Positions 4,631-5,063 of a stretch of DNA of 5,063 nt are shown in pieces. The notes beneath the pieces were generated by a model. The model had not been told where the DNA came from. It ran no database searches and was given only the letters and a program-made list of their open reading frames with translations. Every line of letters starts with the position of its first letter. The stretch's first letter is position 1. This DNA is from Hyphomicrobiales bacterium (lineage in GTDB: Bacteria > Pseudomonadota > Alphaproteobacteria > Rhizobiales > Xanthobacteraceae), in NCBI GenBank assembly GCA_016210825.1, contig JACQTM010000164.1, positions 1 to 5,063 on the forward strand. Reading direction: 5' to 3'. Position numbers and translations under genes: made by a program.

Positions 4631-5063
4631 CGAAATGGGTCTACACCTTCGGTGACGGTAAGGCCGAAGGCAAAGCCGGCATGCGCGACCTGCTCGGCGG
4701 CAAGGGAGCGGGCCTCGCGGAGATGGCCAATCTCGGCCTGCCGGTGCCGCCCGGCTTCACCATCACCACCGAGGTCTGCACTTATTACCTCGCAAACGAG
4801 AAATCGTATCCGGCCGAGCTTCGTGCCCAGGTCGAGGTCGCGCTCGGCCACATCGGCAAGCTAACCGGCAAGCGTTTTGGCGATGCGGACAATCCATTGC
4901 TCGTCTCGGTGCGTTCCGGTGCGCGCGCCTCGATGCCGGGCATGATGGATACGGTGCTCAATCTTGGCCTCAACGATAAGACCGTGGAGGCGCTGGCGAA
5001 AAAGTCCGGCGACAAGCGCTTTGCCTACGACTCCTACCGGCGCTTCATCACCATGTATTCGAA
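4627..5063 (+). CDS. ppdK: Pyruvate, phosphate dikinase, 5' part (cut by window end)
   Basis: PPDK interconverts pyruvate + ATP + Pi with phosphoenolpyruvate + AMP + PPi in the cytoplasm. The 145 codons present belong to the N-terminal ATP-binding (ATP-grasp) domain of a protein usually near 880-900 residues. The start MTKWVYTFGDGKAEG is the usual family N-terminus. GGKGAGLAEM (24-33) contains Lys26 and SVRSGARASMPGMMDTVLN (94-112) contains Arg96. These match ATP-site residues Lys22 and Arg92 known in the Clostridium symbiosum enzyme, with a constant offset. LPVPPGFTITTEVCTYY (38-54) is also typical. The ATG at 4627 is the only start: an in-frame TGA lies at 4594-4596 with no start codon between. 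GGA at 4615-4617 is a weak ribosome-binding site. The swivelling phosphohistidine and PEP-binding domains lie beyond the window. Confidence 0.96.
   Translation, partial: MTKWVYTFGDGKAEGKAGMRDLLGGKGAGLAEMANLGLPVPPGFTITTEVCTYYLANEKSYPAELRAQVEVALGHIGKLTGKRFGDADNPLLVSVRSGARASMPGMMDTVLNLGLNDKTVEALAKKSGDKRFAYDSYRRFITMYS

Noticed and set aside
4480..4851. - strand frame of 123 codons at the ppdK start
   Set aside because: It is antisense to the clearly recognised ppdK N-terminus and shows no family features.

Overview
The window looks like a chromosomal core segment of a GC-rich alphaproteobacterium, most likely of the order Hyphomicrobiales (Rhizobiales; Bradyrhizobium/Xanthobacter-like). The reasons are the separate alpha and beta glycyl-tRNA synthetase genes with alphaproteobacterial-type protein sequences, a ppdK gene nearby, strong G/C third-position bias, and several palindromic intergenic repeats of kinds I recall as common in that group. 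The assignment is from memory of family sequences, not from a search.

Left part (1-3212), all on the + strand: the 3' end of glyQ (glycyl-tRNA synthetase alpha), then a 79-residue protein with two CDGSH-type [2Fe-2S] motifs, then full-length glyS (beta subunit, 723 aa). GlyQ and GlyS form the alpha2beta2 enzyme that charges tRNA-Gly. The gaps on both sides of the CDGSH gene hold copies of one C/G-rich inverted-repeat family. The second copy ends 15 bases before the glyS start and carries its only visible purine-rich ribosome-binding stretch.

Middle part (3213-3563) is non-coding and dense in palindromes: two diverged copies of a GTCACCCT-type repeat in opposite orientation, a 10-bp hairpin followed on the - strand by a T run (probable terminator for the leftward genes), and two TCTAGAGC-type palindromes.

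Right-middle part (3564-4440) is a small membrane-protein cluster. Two paralogous two-helix proteins (70 and 57 aa, about half identical over their shared 52 residues) lie in tandem on the - strand, each with the same TTGACA-containing 12-mer 56-62 bases upstream. A divergent 48-aa DUF3096-type hydrophobic protein lies on the + strand.

The right end (4627-5063) is the 5' end of ppdK (pyruvate, phosphate dikinase), cut by the window edge. Translation, Fe-S and pyruvate/PEP genes are housekeeping. I do not see a convincing new defence or mobile system. The points most worth following are the CDGSH gene inside the glyQ-glyS pair, the repeat-borne glyS leader, an atypical AT-rich insertion in GlyS, and the small membrane-protein paralogs with their shared upstream element.
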